A DNA stretch of 6,195 nt from Collinsella aerofaciens (GCA_905213725.1 CAJMJM010000108.1:1-6195), one strand, 5' to 3'. Shown: positions 1 to 5,962, counted from the stretch's first letter. Notes: generated by a model from the sequence alone, not told the origin. Made by a program: numbers and translations.

Positions 1-64
1 TCTTTCATGCAGCAGGGGCTCTCAATGTTTTTATGTCCTGCTCATATCGTCTGTGGTGGCACTT

Positions 65-78
65 TGGGACACTCCTTG
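65..78 (+). repeat. Fragment of the GGGGAC intergenic repeat
   Basis: The stretch TGGGACACTCCTTG closely resembles the second half of the repeat found after ade (GGGGACACTCTTTG). No first half (GGGGACGTTC) is visible nearby. Just downstream, GGTGCAA at 84-90 can pair with TTGCGCC at 106-112 (one wobble). By analogy with the other copies it may mark the 3' region of a plus-strand gene lying left of the window. That last point is inference. Confidence 0.4.
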
Positions 79-144
79 TCATTGGTGCAAAGTAACCTGC
101 CCCCATTGCGCCAAGCGGCGTGTGCCGTTAAGCGGAGAGGCGTA

Positions 145-172
145 TTGTTGACCCATCGTTTGGGCATACAAT
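145..172 (+). promoter_or_regulatory. Probable ade promoter
   Basis: A good -10 box TACAAT lies at 167-172. The best-spaced -35 is TTGTTG at 145-150 (16-base spacer). A better-looking TTGACC at 148-153 is only 13 bases away, which is too close. Transcription would start near 179, placing the terminator-like hairpin at 185-220 at the very 5' end of the message. The -10 box is the stronger half of this call. Confidence 0.4.
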
Positions 173-184
173 GGCTATTGGCTT

Positions 185-220
185 GCTGCGGTGAAGGTCT
201 GTCCGCTCCGCAGCTTTTTT
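185..220 (+). terminator. Intrinsic terminator/attenuator in the ade leader
   Basis: GCTGCGG at 185-191 pairs perfectly with CCGCAGC at 208-214 around a 16-base loop, followed at once by six T residues at 215-220. This is a classic Rho-independent terminator shape. It lies between the likely promoter and the ade ribosome binding site, nine bases before AAAGGAG. It may attenuate ade transcription, or simply stop transcripts entering from the left. I see no purine-riboswitch core sequence upstream, and no long antiterminator pairing. Confidence 0.65.
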
Positions 221-228
221 CTACGGTT

Positions 229-235
229 AAAGGAG
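229..235 (+). promoter_or_regulatory. Ribosome binding site that fixes the ade start
   Basis: AAAGGAG lies five bases before the ATG at 241. The reading frame is open back to an ATG at 7, but that extension would cover the promoter and terminator and has no protein-family character. This site therefore decides the start. Confidence 0.85.
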
Positions 236-240
236 TATGT

Positions 241-2061
241 ATGTCCGTTGAGGTCATGAGGTCTGTGATCGAGGCCGCCGAGGGCCGCGTGCCCGTCGAC
301 ACGCTGTTTACCAATGCGCAGATCGTCGACGTGTATGGCCAGCGTGTGGCGCCCGGCAGCGTTGCCGTCAAGGACGGTGTGATCGTCGGCGTGCTCTACG
401 ATGGTCGCGACGATGTCGCTGGCACCTACGAGGCTGCCGAGGTTATCGACTGCCAGGGTCGCTATCTCGCTCCCGGTTTTATTGACGGGCATCTGCATAT
501 CGAGTCTTCGAACATCCGTCCCGCCGAGTATGCTCGCATGGCCGCGACGCGCGGTACTACCACCGCCATTGCCGACAGCCACGAGATTGCCAATGTTGCC
601 GGTCTCGACGGCTTGCGCTTTATGATCGAGGACGGCCGCCGCGCACCCATCTCCATCAAGTACATGATGCCTTCGTGCGTGCCCGCGCTGCCCGACGAGC
701 AGGCCGGTGCCGTTATTTCGGCTGCCGATATGCAGGCGTTTTTTGCCGAGCATCCGGGCGATGTCTTTGGTCTGGGCGAGATGATGAACCTGCCGGGCGT
801 CTTTATGGCCGATCCCGAGACCTGCGCTCGCATTGACGCTGCCAATCAGACGCCGTCCAAACAGGTCGACGGCCATGCTCCGCTTGTTGCCGGCAAGGAT
901 CTCAACGCCTATGCCGCAGCGGGTATTATCGCCGACCACGAGTCGACGATTCCCGAGGAAGCGCTCGACAAGCTATCCCGCGGCATGTATGTCATGCTGC
1001 GCGAGGGCACCTGCAGCCATGACCTTGCCAACCTGTCGCCTATGCTGCTGGAAAACCCCGCCCGTGCTCGCCGTTGCTGCTTTGCGACCGACGACCGCGC
1101 TCCCTCCGACGCGCTTTCGACCGGCATGATCGACAACGCCTGCCGCGTGGCCATCGAGGCCGGCATCGACCCGGTGGTCGCCATCTCCATGGCGTCTCTT
1201 TCCACGGCCGAGGCCTTTGGCCTGGACCACGGCTGTCGTGACCCGCATGAGCTCCGCGGCGCGATCGCTCCGGGCAAGCGCGCCGACCTGCTGGTGCTCG
1301 ATGACCTGACCTTTGCCACGGCCCCGCATCGCGTGTATGCCGCCGGTGCGCTCGTGGCACAGGACGGCGCCTTTGTGGGCGAGGTTGCGCCCGAGACCGC
1401 TGAGGTCGCAGCGCTTGCCGATGAGCTGCGTGCTTCCGTTAAGCTGCCGAAGCTTTCGCTTGACGTGTTCGATTATGCCTTTAAGCCGGGCGAGGCGGTT
1501 ATCGATGTCATCCCGGGTATGGCTATCACGGGTATGGCCCGCCCCGAGAGCGCCGAGGACTTGCGCCGCATTATGCTGATTGAGCGCCATGGCCGCGGCG
1601 TGTCGCTGCAGGCCGAGGGCGTCGACGGCGACGGTCCCGCCGGCATGGGGCTCGTCGGCAAGCATATCGGTCGCGGCTGGGTGCGCGGCTTCACCATCAC
1701 GGGCGGTGCCATTGCCTCCACGATCGGCCACGACTCGCACAACGTGTGCGTGGTGGGCGACAATGCGGCGGATATGATGGCTGCCGTTGAGGCCGTGGGC
1801 CAGGGCGGCCACGTGCTGGTGCGCAACGGCGAGGTCGTGGCGCGCATTCCGCTGGCGCTCGGTGGCCTTATGAGCGAGGGCACGGCCGAGGATGTTGCCG
1901 CGCAGCACGACGACTTTATGGTCAAGGCGCGCGCCATGGGTATTGAGCCGCCGCTCGACCCCATCATGGGCATCATCTTCCTGCCCCTGCCGGTCATCCC
2001 GACGCTCCGCATCCGCCCCGAGGGCATGTTCGACGTCACAACCTTCACCTACGCCGACTAG
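241..2061 (+). CDS. ade: Adenine deaminase
   Basis: This 606-aa cytoplasmic amidohydrolase hydrolyses adenine to hypoxanthine and ammonia in purine salvage. Its length is near the family norm (about 570-600 aa). Visible in order: a small N-terminal beta region; the metal-binding signature PGFIDGHLHIESS with H84 and H86; GTTTAIADSHE around 105-115; GLGEMMNLPGV with the likely metal-bridging E180; GHAPL with H212; ADHES with H233; and FATDDRAPSD with catalytic D284/D285. These place an Amidohydro_1 barrel at about residues 75-370. The C-terminal adenine deaminase domain (about 420-600) carries the typical HDSHN at 497-501. The start at 241 is chosen because AAAGGAG precedes it by five bases. 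The leader contains a terminator hairpin, so expression may be attenuated. The TAG stop lies inside an intergenic repeat. Family residue roles come from known amidohydrolases; the function call is firm. Confidence 0.96.
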   Translation: MSVEVMRSVIEAAEGRVPVDTLFTNAQIVDVYGQRVAPGSVAVKDGVIVGVLYDGRDDVAGTYEAAEVIDCQGRYLAPGFIDGHLHIESSNIRPAEYARMAATRGTTTAIADSHEIANVAGLDGLRFMIEDGRRAPISIKYMMPSCVPALPDEQAGAVISAADMQAFFAEHPGDVFGLGEMMNLPGVFMADPETCARIDAANQTPSKQVDGHAPLVAGKDLNAYAAAGIIADHESTIPEEALDKLSRGMYVMLREGTCSHDLANLSPMLLENPARARRCCFATDDRAPSDALSTGMIDNACRVAIEAGIDPVVAISMASLSTAEAFGLDHGCRDPHELRGAIAPGKRADLLVLDDLTFATAPHRVYAAGALVAQDGAFVGEVAPETAEVAALADELRASVKLPKLSLDVFDYAFKPGEAVIDVIPGMAITGMARPESAEDLRRIMLIERHGRGVSLQAEGVDGDGPAGMGLVGKHIGRGWVRGFTITGGAIASTIGHDSHNVCVVGDNAADMMAAVEAVGQGGHVLVRNGEVVARIPLALGGLMSEGTAEDVAAQHDDFMVKARAMGIEPPLDPIMGIIFLPLPVIPTLRIRPEGMFDVTTFTYAD

Positions 2062-2105
2062 TCATCGGGGACGTTCTTAAACGACTAGTCATCGGGGACA
2101 CTCTT
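2055..2105 (+). repeat. Tandem GGGGAC repeat overlapping the ade stop codon
   Basis: CGACTAGTCATCGGGGAC occurs twice without mismatch, at 2055-2072 and 2082-2099 (period 27). The first copy continues GTTCTT and the second ACTCTT. Each unit begins with the self-complementary GACTAGTC. The ade stop codon TAG (2059-2061) is part of the first unit. Related elements lie after both HAD genes, each time on the sense side. The function is unknown; possibilities are an RNA 3'-end element, a protein-binding site or a mobile short repeat. Confidence 0.85.
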
Positions 2106-2132
2106 TGGCGGGCTGCCTGACGCCGCGACCGT

Positions 2133-2169
2133 AGGACCTCTGGCATGTGTGAGCTATTTGCCAGGTCCT
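2133..2169 (+). terminator. Hairpin downstream of ade, possible terminator
   Basis: AGGACCTCTGGCA at 2133-2145 pairs with TGCCAGGTCCT at 2159-2169. The stem has about 11 base pairs with a two-base bulge and a 13-base loop. Only a weak TTGT tail follows, so it is not a textbook Rho-independent terminator. It is the most likely 3' boundary of the ade message in this gap. Confidence 0.45.
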
Positions 2170-2197
2170 TGTAACGTTTACGCCCGCGGAGTCTTAT
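2169..2197 (+). promoter_or_regulatory. Candidate promoter of the first HAD gene
   Basis: TTGTAA at 2169-2174 and TCTTAT at 2192-2197 are separated by 17 bases. Each matches four of six consensus positions. Transcription would begin around 2203, essentially at the first base of the long hairpin at 2201-2262, so the message would start with that structure. The call rests on spacing and modest matches only. Confidence 0.35.
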
Positions 2198-2200
2198 TTG

Positions 2201-2265
2201 AGCTCCCTTTGGGTACGTTGGAATCGGATACGCGTCTGATTCCAACAAGCCCGAAGGGAGCTTTT
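2201..2265 (+). promoter_or_regulatory. Long hairpin masking the RBS of the first HAD gene
   Basis: The outer stem pairs AGCTCCCTTTGGG (2201-2213) with CCCGAAGGGAGCT (2250-2262): 13 pairs, one of them a U-G wobble. After a 3x3 internal loop, the inner stem pairs GTTGGAATC (2217-2225) with GATTCCAAC (2238-2246), and it can extend by about three more pairs. TTTT follows at 2262-2265. The only plausible ribosome binding site, AAGGGAG at 2254-2260, lies in the 3' arm, and the ATG comes at 2268. The element could act as a transcription terminator, a translation block, or both. Confidence 0.7.
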
Positions 2266-2267
2266 CT

Positions 2268-3062
2268 ATGTTTAAACTGATTGCATCCGATATGGACGGC
2301 ACACTGCTTGACGAAAACGGCCAGGTGCCTCCCGAGACCTATGAACTGATTCTGGCGCTACACGAGCATGGCGTGCATTTCGCCGCATCGTCAGGTCGTC
2401 GCTACGATCGCCTGTGCGAGTTCTTTGCGCCCGTTCGCGACAAGATGGACTTTGTCGCCGCTAACGGCGCCCAAGTCTACGCCGACGGTAAGATGGTAGA
2501 CCGTGAGGTGTATTCCCACCTGGCGATTCGAAGGCTCGCCCAAGCCGTCAGGACGTTTCCCAATCTGCATCTTGCGCTCTTTGACCGAACCAAGTCCTTC
2601 CTGCTCGATGACGAGTGCAAGTTTGTGCGTGAGGTCGATAAGGACCTTCCCAATGCCGAGCGCATTTGGGAGCTGCCCGATCCCAGCGTAAATATCATCA
2701 AAGCGAGTATCTTTTGCGACGACAGTGCGGTTATGGACAGTGCGTACGTGCTACAGCGCGAACTCGGTCAGCTCTTTACCTTTGCGCCTTCGGGCAACGC
2801 GTGGATTGATGCCATGCAGCCCGGTGTGTCGAAGGCCTCGGGTATTGCACAGCTCGCGGAGCAATACGGCAATGGGCGCGACGAGGTCATGGCGAATGGC
2901 GACTCGATGAACGACTACGAGATCATTCGCTTTGTCGGCACGGGCTGCGCGATGGAAAACGCGCGCCCTGCGCTCAGGGCGGTTGCCGATCGCGTGGTGG
3001 GTCGTAACCGCGACCACGCCGTTCAGCAGGAGCTCCGCCGCGTGCTAGAGGGCCTCGCTTAA
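2268..3062 (+). CDS. Cof-type HAD-IIB family phosphatase (first)
   Basis: This 264-aa cytoplasmic haloacid-dehalogenase-like hydrolase has the usual Cof family length. Motif I is DMDGT, with nucleophile D8 and acid/base D10. Motif II is SSGR at 41-44, with serine where threonine is commoner. Motif III is K189 in GVSKASG. Motif IV is NGDSMND at 210-216, with D212 and D216 as Mg ligands; the family more often has FGD here. Residues from about 85 to 185 are the C2-type cap, which selects substrate. Such enzymes dephosphorylate sugar phosphates, nucleotides or cofactors such as FMN or PLP; the substrate cannot be read from sequence. The start is secure because motif I begins at residue 8. A long hairpin covers its RBS, and a GGGGAC repeat follows its stop. 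It faces a second Cof phosphatase. Confidence 0.92.
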   Translation: MFKLIASDMDGTLLDENGQVPPETYELILALHEHGVHFAASSGRRYDRLCEFFAPVRDKMDFVAANGAQVYADGKMVDREVYSHLAIRRLAQAVRTFPNLHLALFDRTKSFLLDDECKFVREVDKDLPNAERIWELPDPSVNIIKASIFCDDSAVMDSAYVLQRELGQLFTFAPSGNAWIDAMQPGVSKASGIAQLAEQYGNGRDEVMANGDSMNDYEIIRFVGTGCAMENARPALRAVADRVVGRNRDHAVQQELRRVLEGLA

Positions 3063-3063
3063 T

Positions 3064-3110
3064 CCGGCAGCTGGGGACGTTCCCGTTCTGCCGGCAGTGG
3101 GGGACAATCC
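3064..3110 (+). repeat. GGGGAC repeat after the first HAD gene
   Basis: Two related 20-base units lie at 3064-3083 (CCGGCAGCTGGGGACGTTCC) and 3091-3110 (CCGGCAGTGGGGGACAATCC), again with a 27-base period. This is the same order as after ade: GGGGACGTTC first, GGGGACA-TC second. Here the leading part is CCGGCAG instead of GACTAGTC. CCGGCAG at 3064-3070 can also pair with CTGCCGG at 3088-3094. The element begins one base after the stop codon. Confidence 0.8.
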
Positions 3111-3125
3111 TTGCAGCTTTTTGCG

Positions 3126-3181
3126 AAGAGTGTCCCCAACGACTAGTCATTCAAGAACGTCCATTGACTAGCCGATGACTA
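3126..3181 (-). repeat. GGGGAC repeat after the second HAD gene
   Basis: Read on the minus strand, the end of the second HAD gene runs CCTAGTCATCGG, then about ten bases that repeat CTAGTCA, then GGACGTTCTTGAATGACTAG, then TCGTTGGGGACACTCTTC. This matches the ade repeat closely, apart from a short insertion and a few substitutions. The TAG stop codon (3181-3179) is again inside the first ACTAGTC-like unit. Confidence 0.8.
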
Positions 3182-4021
3182 GGCGAGGGCGGCCATGATG
3201 GTGCGGGCGACGCCGTCGTGGTCGTTGTCGAACTCGGTGATGGCGTCGGCGGCGTCGCGGTCTTCGGGCTCGCCGTTGATCATGGCTATGCCGTGGCCTG
3301 TTGCCTGCAGCATGGGAATGTCGTTGATGTTGTCGCCGAAGCCCCAGGCGTCGGCGAGACGCTCGCCCAGGTGCTCGCATAGCCATGTGAGGGCCGTTCC
3401 CTTGGTGGCGCCCTCGCCCATGACCTCGATATTCATGGCGTACGAACGCGTGACCTCAATGCCTCCGAGCGTGTCGAGCTCCGCCGCGATGGCGTCGCGA
3501 TCGGCCGGGTCGTGCCAGTACATGGCGATGCGTTCGAGTGTCTCGACCTCGTCGATCTTACTGTCGATATCCATGTCGATCGGTGTTCGTGTGCGCTTGA
3601 GCGAAGCCGCGATGTGGGGGTCGCCGCCGCAGAACTCGTCTAGGCGCTCATAGAGCGAGCGGGGGAGGAAGCACTGGCCGTCGGCGAAGATATCGAAGGT
3701 CGCATCGTGGCCGGCGGCGATGCGATGGATGCGATGGGCGATGCCACGGTCGAGCGGTCGGCTCAAGATACGTTTGGCGCGTGAGGCATCGGTAGGCGCA
3801 TCTTCGTCGAGCTGCCAGACGCTGGCACCATTGGCGCAGACCGCGTAGTGCACGGCAGGATGGGCGAGGATAGGCTCAAAGATGCCCGACAGCGGGCGCC
3901 CCGTGCAGGGCACAAACTCAATACCGCGGCGCGCAAGCTCGTCGAGCATTGCCCAAGTGGCGTCGCTCATCTGCCTATCGCTCGTCAGCAGCGTTCCATC
4001 CATATCGGAAAACACAATCAT
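3179..4021 (-). CDS. Cof-type HAD-IIB family phosphatase (second)
   Basis: This 280-aa cytoplasmic HAD hydrolase has fully canonical motifs. Motif I is SDMDGTLL with D6 and D8; motif II is CTGRP with T40; motif III is K207 in GATKGTAL; motif IV is GFGDNINDIPML, with D230 and D234 binding Mg. The cap domain spans roughly 80-200. It is clearly diverged from the other HAD protein here, so the two are distant relatives rather than a recent duplicate. The start is supported by GAAAGGA at 4037-4031, nine bases ahead of the ATG. The gene begins 26 bases past a strong terminator that ends the citrate synthase gene, leaving little space for a separate promoter; readthrough is likely. The physiological substrate is unknown. 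Confidence 0.93.
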   Translation of the reverse strand: MIVFSDMDGTLLTSDRQMSDATWAMLDELARRGIEFVPCTGRPLSGIFEPILAHPAVHYAVCANGASVWQLDEDAPTDASRAKRILSRPLDRGIAHRIHRIAAGHDATFDIFADGQCFLPRSLYERLDEFCGGDPHIAASLKRTRTPIDMDIDSKIDEVETLERIAMYWHDPADRDAIAAELDTLGGIEVTRSYAMNIEVMGEGATKGTALTWLCEHLGERLADAWGFGDNINDIPMLQATGHGIAMINGEPEDRDAADAITEFDNDHDGVARTIMAALA

Positions 4022-4046
4022 TCGCTGCGATCCTTTCTACTGGCAT

Positions 4047-4085
4047 AAAAAGCGTGGCCGAGGGCGGTGATGCCCTGGCCACGCT
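4047..4085 (-). terminator. Intrinsic terminator of citrate synthase
   Basis: On the minus strand, AGCGTGGCC-AGGGC (4085-4077, 4076-4072) pairs with GCCCT-GGCCACGCT (4065-4061, 4059-4051). There is one bulged C and a six-base loop, and the stem is followed by a run of T (4051-4047). It is a 14-pair GC-rich stem with a T tract, starting 23 bases after the gltA stop codon. This is a textbook Rho-independent terminator. Confidence 0.92.
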
Positions 4086-4108
4086 CGGGTTCTATAACGG
4101 TCTGCGTC

Positions 4109-5527
4109 CTAACGATCGGCGAGCGGCTTGTACTCCAGCGGCTCGATAACCGGGCGATACGCGGGACGGATGATGCGGTGCGCGCAGAAGAGCTCTTCCA
4201 TGCGGTGTGCCGACCAGCCGGCCATGCGGGCGACGGCGAACAGCGGCGTAAAGAGCGTCTCGGGCACGCCGAGCATCTTGTAGATAAAGCCCGTGTACAG
4301 GTCGATGTTGGCGCAGATGGGCTTGGTCATGCCGTGATCGCGCATCACTTGCGGGGCCAGGCGCTCGATGCGCTCGATGAGCGCGAACTCCTCGCCCAGG
4401 TCCTTCTTGGCTGCCAGCGAGCGCGCGTAACGACGGCACACCTCGGCACGCGGGTCGCTCAGCGTGTAGACGGCGTGGCCCATGCCGTAGATGAGGCCCG
4501 TGCCGTCGAAGGCCTGCTTGTCGAGGATCTTGCTCAGGTAGGCTGCGACCTCGTCCTCGTCCTCCCAATTGGAGACATGCGCACGGATGTCCTCGTGCAT
4601 GGACACGACCTTGGCGTTGGCGCCGCCGTGGCGCGGGCCCTTGAGCGAGCCGATAGCTGCGGCGTAGGCGGAATACGGGTCGGTGGCCGAGGAGGACAGC
4701 ACGCGGCAGGCGAACGTGGAGTTATTGCCGCCGCCGTGCTCGGCATGCAGCATAAGCATCACGTCGAGCAGCATGGCCTCGTCGCGGGTGAATGCCATGC
4801 CGCCGCGCAACACCTGTAGGATGGTCTCAGCGGTGGAGGGGCCGGGTGTGGGGTGCGGCACATGAACCTCGGAGCCGCGGCGCTTGGCGACCGAGGCCAT
4901 ATGCGCGAAGGCGGCGATGCGGGGGAGACGGGCGAGCATGGAGATGGCGACGTCGATTTCGTGTTCGGGTGTAATGGCGTCGGGCTCGGCGTCGAAGGCG
5001 TAGAGCAGCAGCACGGCGCGCTGAAGCACATTCATGATGCTCGACGACACCGTGGTCATGGGGAACTCACGGACGTATTCGTCGCTCAGGTGCCTAAAAG
5101 CACCCAGGCGTCCGCAAAAACCGTCGAGTTCCTCTTTGGTGGGCAGCGAGCCCGTGATGAGCAGATAGGCGACCTCTTCGTAGCCGTAGCGGTTCTCGGC
5201 CTGGGCGTTGTTGACCAGATCCTCGATGCTGTAGCCACGAAGCGTGAGCTTGCCCTGATCGGGCACGACTTTGCCGTCGACCTTGTTGTAGCCGTGCACG
5301 TCCGAGATGCGGGTAAGGCCCGCGACCACGCCCGAGCCGTCGGCATTGCGCAGGCCGCGCTTGACGTTGTGCTCTACGAACAGGTCCTCGTCGTACGGGG
5401 CGGTCGGCAGGCCGTGGTAGAGGTTTTCGCTTTCGGGCGAAATCTGACGGCTCGCCTCGTAATCCAGAACCAGGCGGCTCAGGTGATCGTCGAAGCGGTA
5501 GTAGATTTTCTTGGCGTCGTAGGCCAT
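4109..5527 (-). CDS. gltA: Citrate synthase (Si type)
   Basis: This 472-aa cytoplasmic enzyme condenses oxaloacetate with acetyl-CoA to citrate and CoA. In an anaerobe it probably feeds the oxidative branch towards 2-oxoglutarate and glutamate. Recognisable active-site blocks: HAEHGGGNNS with H261 and H264; GPRHGGAN with the acetyl-CoA-activating H300; GMGHAVY with oxaloacetate-binding H351; SDPR with R360; NIDLYTG with catalytic D409; and VARMAGWSAH with R434. A further C-terminal arginine (R451 or R454) corresponds to the last substrate-binding arginine. The roles are by analogy with pig citrate synthase. The start is supported by GGAGAGGAG about six bases upstream. The ACT-domain gene ends 77 bases upstream on the same strand; that gap has a TGACGTCA palindrome at 5574-5581 but no clear terminator or promoter, so co-transcription is likely. 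A strong terminator follows. Confidence 0.96.
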   Translation of the reverse strand: MAYDAKKIYYRFDDHLSRLVLDYEASRQISPESENLYHGLPTAPYDEDLFVEHNVKRGLRNADGSGVVAGLTRISDVHGYNKVDGKVVPDQGKLTLRGYSIEDLVNNAQAENRYGYEEVAYLLITGSLPTKEELDGFCGRLGAFRHLSDEYVREFPMTTVSSSIMNVLQRAVLLLYAFDAEPDAITPEHEIDVAISMLARLPRIAAFAHMASVAKRRGSEVHVPHPTPGPSTAETILQVLRGGMAFTRDEAMLLDVMLMLHAEHGGGNNSTFACRVLSSSATDPYSAYAAAIGSLKGPRHGGANAKVVSMHEDIRAHVSNWEDEDEVAAYLSKILDKQAFDGTGLIYGMGHAVYTLSDPRAEVCRRYARSLAAKKDLGEEFALIERIERLAPQVMRDHGMTKPICANIDLYTGFIYKMLGVPETLFTPLFAVARMAGWSAHRMEELFCAHRIIRPAYRPVIEPLEYKPLADR

Positions 5528-5604
5528 GCGCGCTCCTCTCCGGTCCGCTTTGGGGCCGCGCGCTTGGACGATATGACGTCAAGCTGCCCCGAGCGGCTTG
5601 TTCG

Positions 5605-5892
5605 CTACAGGCGGTACATAAAGTTAAAGACGTCCTCGCGCTGGATGGACACGTTGACGCCCGAAAGCTCGCCGGCCTCGGCCAGCGCCTTCTGCAGCTC
5701 GGCGAAGTCGAGCTTGGACTCGGCGGTGTCGGCCAGCATGGTCATGGTGAAGATGTCCTCGATAATGGACTGCGTGATGTCGCGGATGTCGACGTTGGCC
5801 TCGCCCAAAACGCGGGTGACGCCGGCGACGATGCCGGGGCGGTTCTTGCCAAGGACGGTGATGACGATGCGGGAGGACGAGATCTCGGCCAT
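5605..5892 (-). CDS. ACT-domain protein, UPF0237 family
   Basis: This 95-aa protein consists of a single ACT domain, a small-molecule (usually amino-acid) sensing fold that works as a dimer or higher oligomer. The first strand and ligand-site loop are at about 6-22 (ITVLGKNRPGIVAGV), with N17 where an aspartate is common. NVDIRDI follows at 33-39. The C-terminal signature QREDVFNFMYRL (84-95) resembles the IQHEDIFNAMHRI-type ending I associate with UPF0237 proteins. Its length fits the family. GAAAGGG (5905-5899) lies six bases ahead of the ATG. In many Firmicutes this family is followed by a UPF0210/DUF711 gene; here citrate synthase follows instead. It has no catalytic residues, so a regulatory role is inferred. 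Its effector and partner are unknown. Confidence 0.88.
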   Translation of the reverse strand: MAEISSSRIVITVLGKNRPGIVAGVTRVLGEANVDIRDITQSIIEDIFTMTMLADTAESKLDFAELQKALAEAGELSGVNVSIQREDVFNFMYRL

Positions 5893-5939
5893 GGGAAACC
5901 CTTTCGCGTGGTTGCGGTGCGCGCGGGGCGCTCCGCTAC

Positions 5940-5962
5940 GGTACAGTGTTCATCATTGTACC
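5940..5962 (-). promoter_or_regulatory. Palindrome over the -10 box of the ACT-gltA unit
   Basis: GGTACAGTG and CATTGTACC flank a five-base centre, forming a 23-base inverted repeat with eight of nine arm positions matching. On the minus strand the right arm contains TACAAT (5960-5955), a good -10 box, and the ATG lies about 63 bases further on. No good -35 box sits 16-18 bases upstream. An operator or activator site overlapping the promoter is a reasonable inference. Confidence 0.5.

Noticed and set aside
1..184. Purine riboswitch ahead of ade
   Set aside because: I looked for the conserved loop and junction sequences of the purine aptamer and did not find them. Only the downstream terminator hairpin is supported.
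7..240. N-terminal extension of adenine deaminase from an ATG at 7
   Set aside because: The frame is open, but the added 78 residues have no family character and would span the promoter and terminator hairpin. A strong RBS sits before the ATG at 241.
973..1908. Minus-strand open frame (311 codons) opposite ade
   Set aside because: It lies wholly inside the conserved ade sequence, is rich in His, Arg and Ala without domain signatures, and has no supporting RBS context that I could see.
2055..2105. CRISPR-like array
   Set aside because: There are only two units with a 9-base gap, and the related copies are placed by gene ends. No spacers of normal length and no cas genes are present.
4067..4819. 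Plus-strand open frame (250 codons) opposite the end of citrate synthase
   Set aside because: It overlaps the gltA active-site coding region and its terminator, and shows no recognisable domain. It is a shadow of high-GC third-position codon bias.
5574..5581. TGACGTCA palindrome between the ACT gene and citrate synthase as an operator
   Set aside because: An 8-base perfect palindrome is expected by chance often enough in such DNA. There is no -10 box at suitable distance and no second copy nearby.
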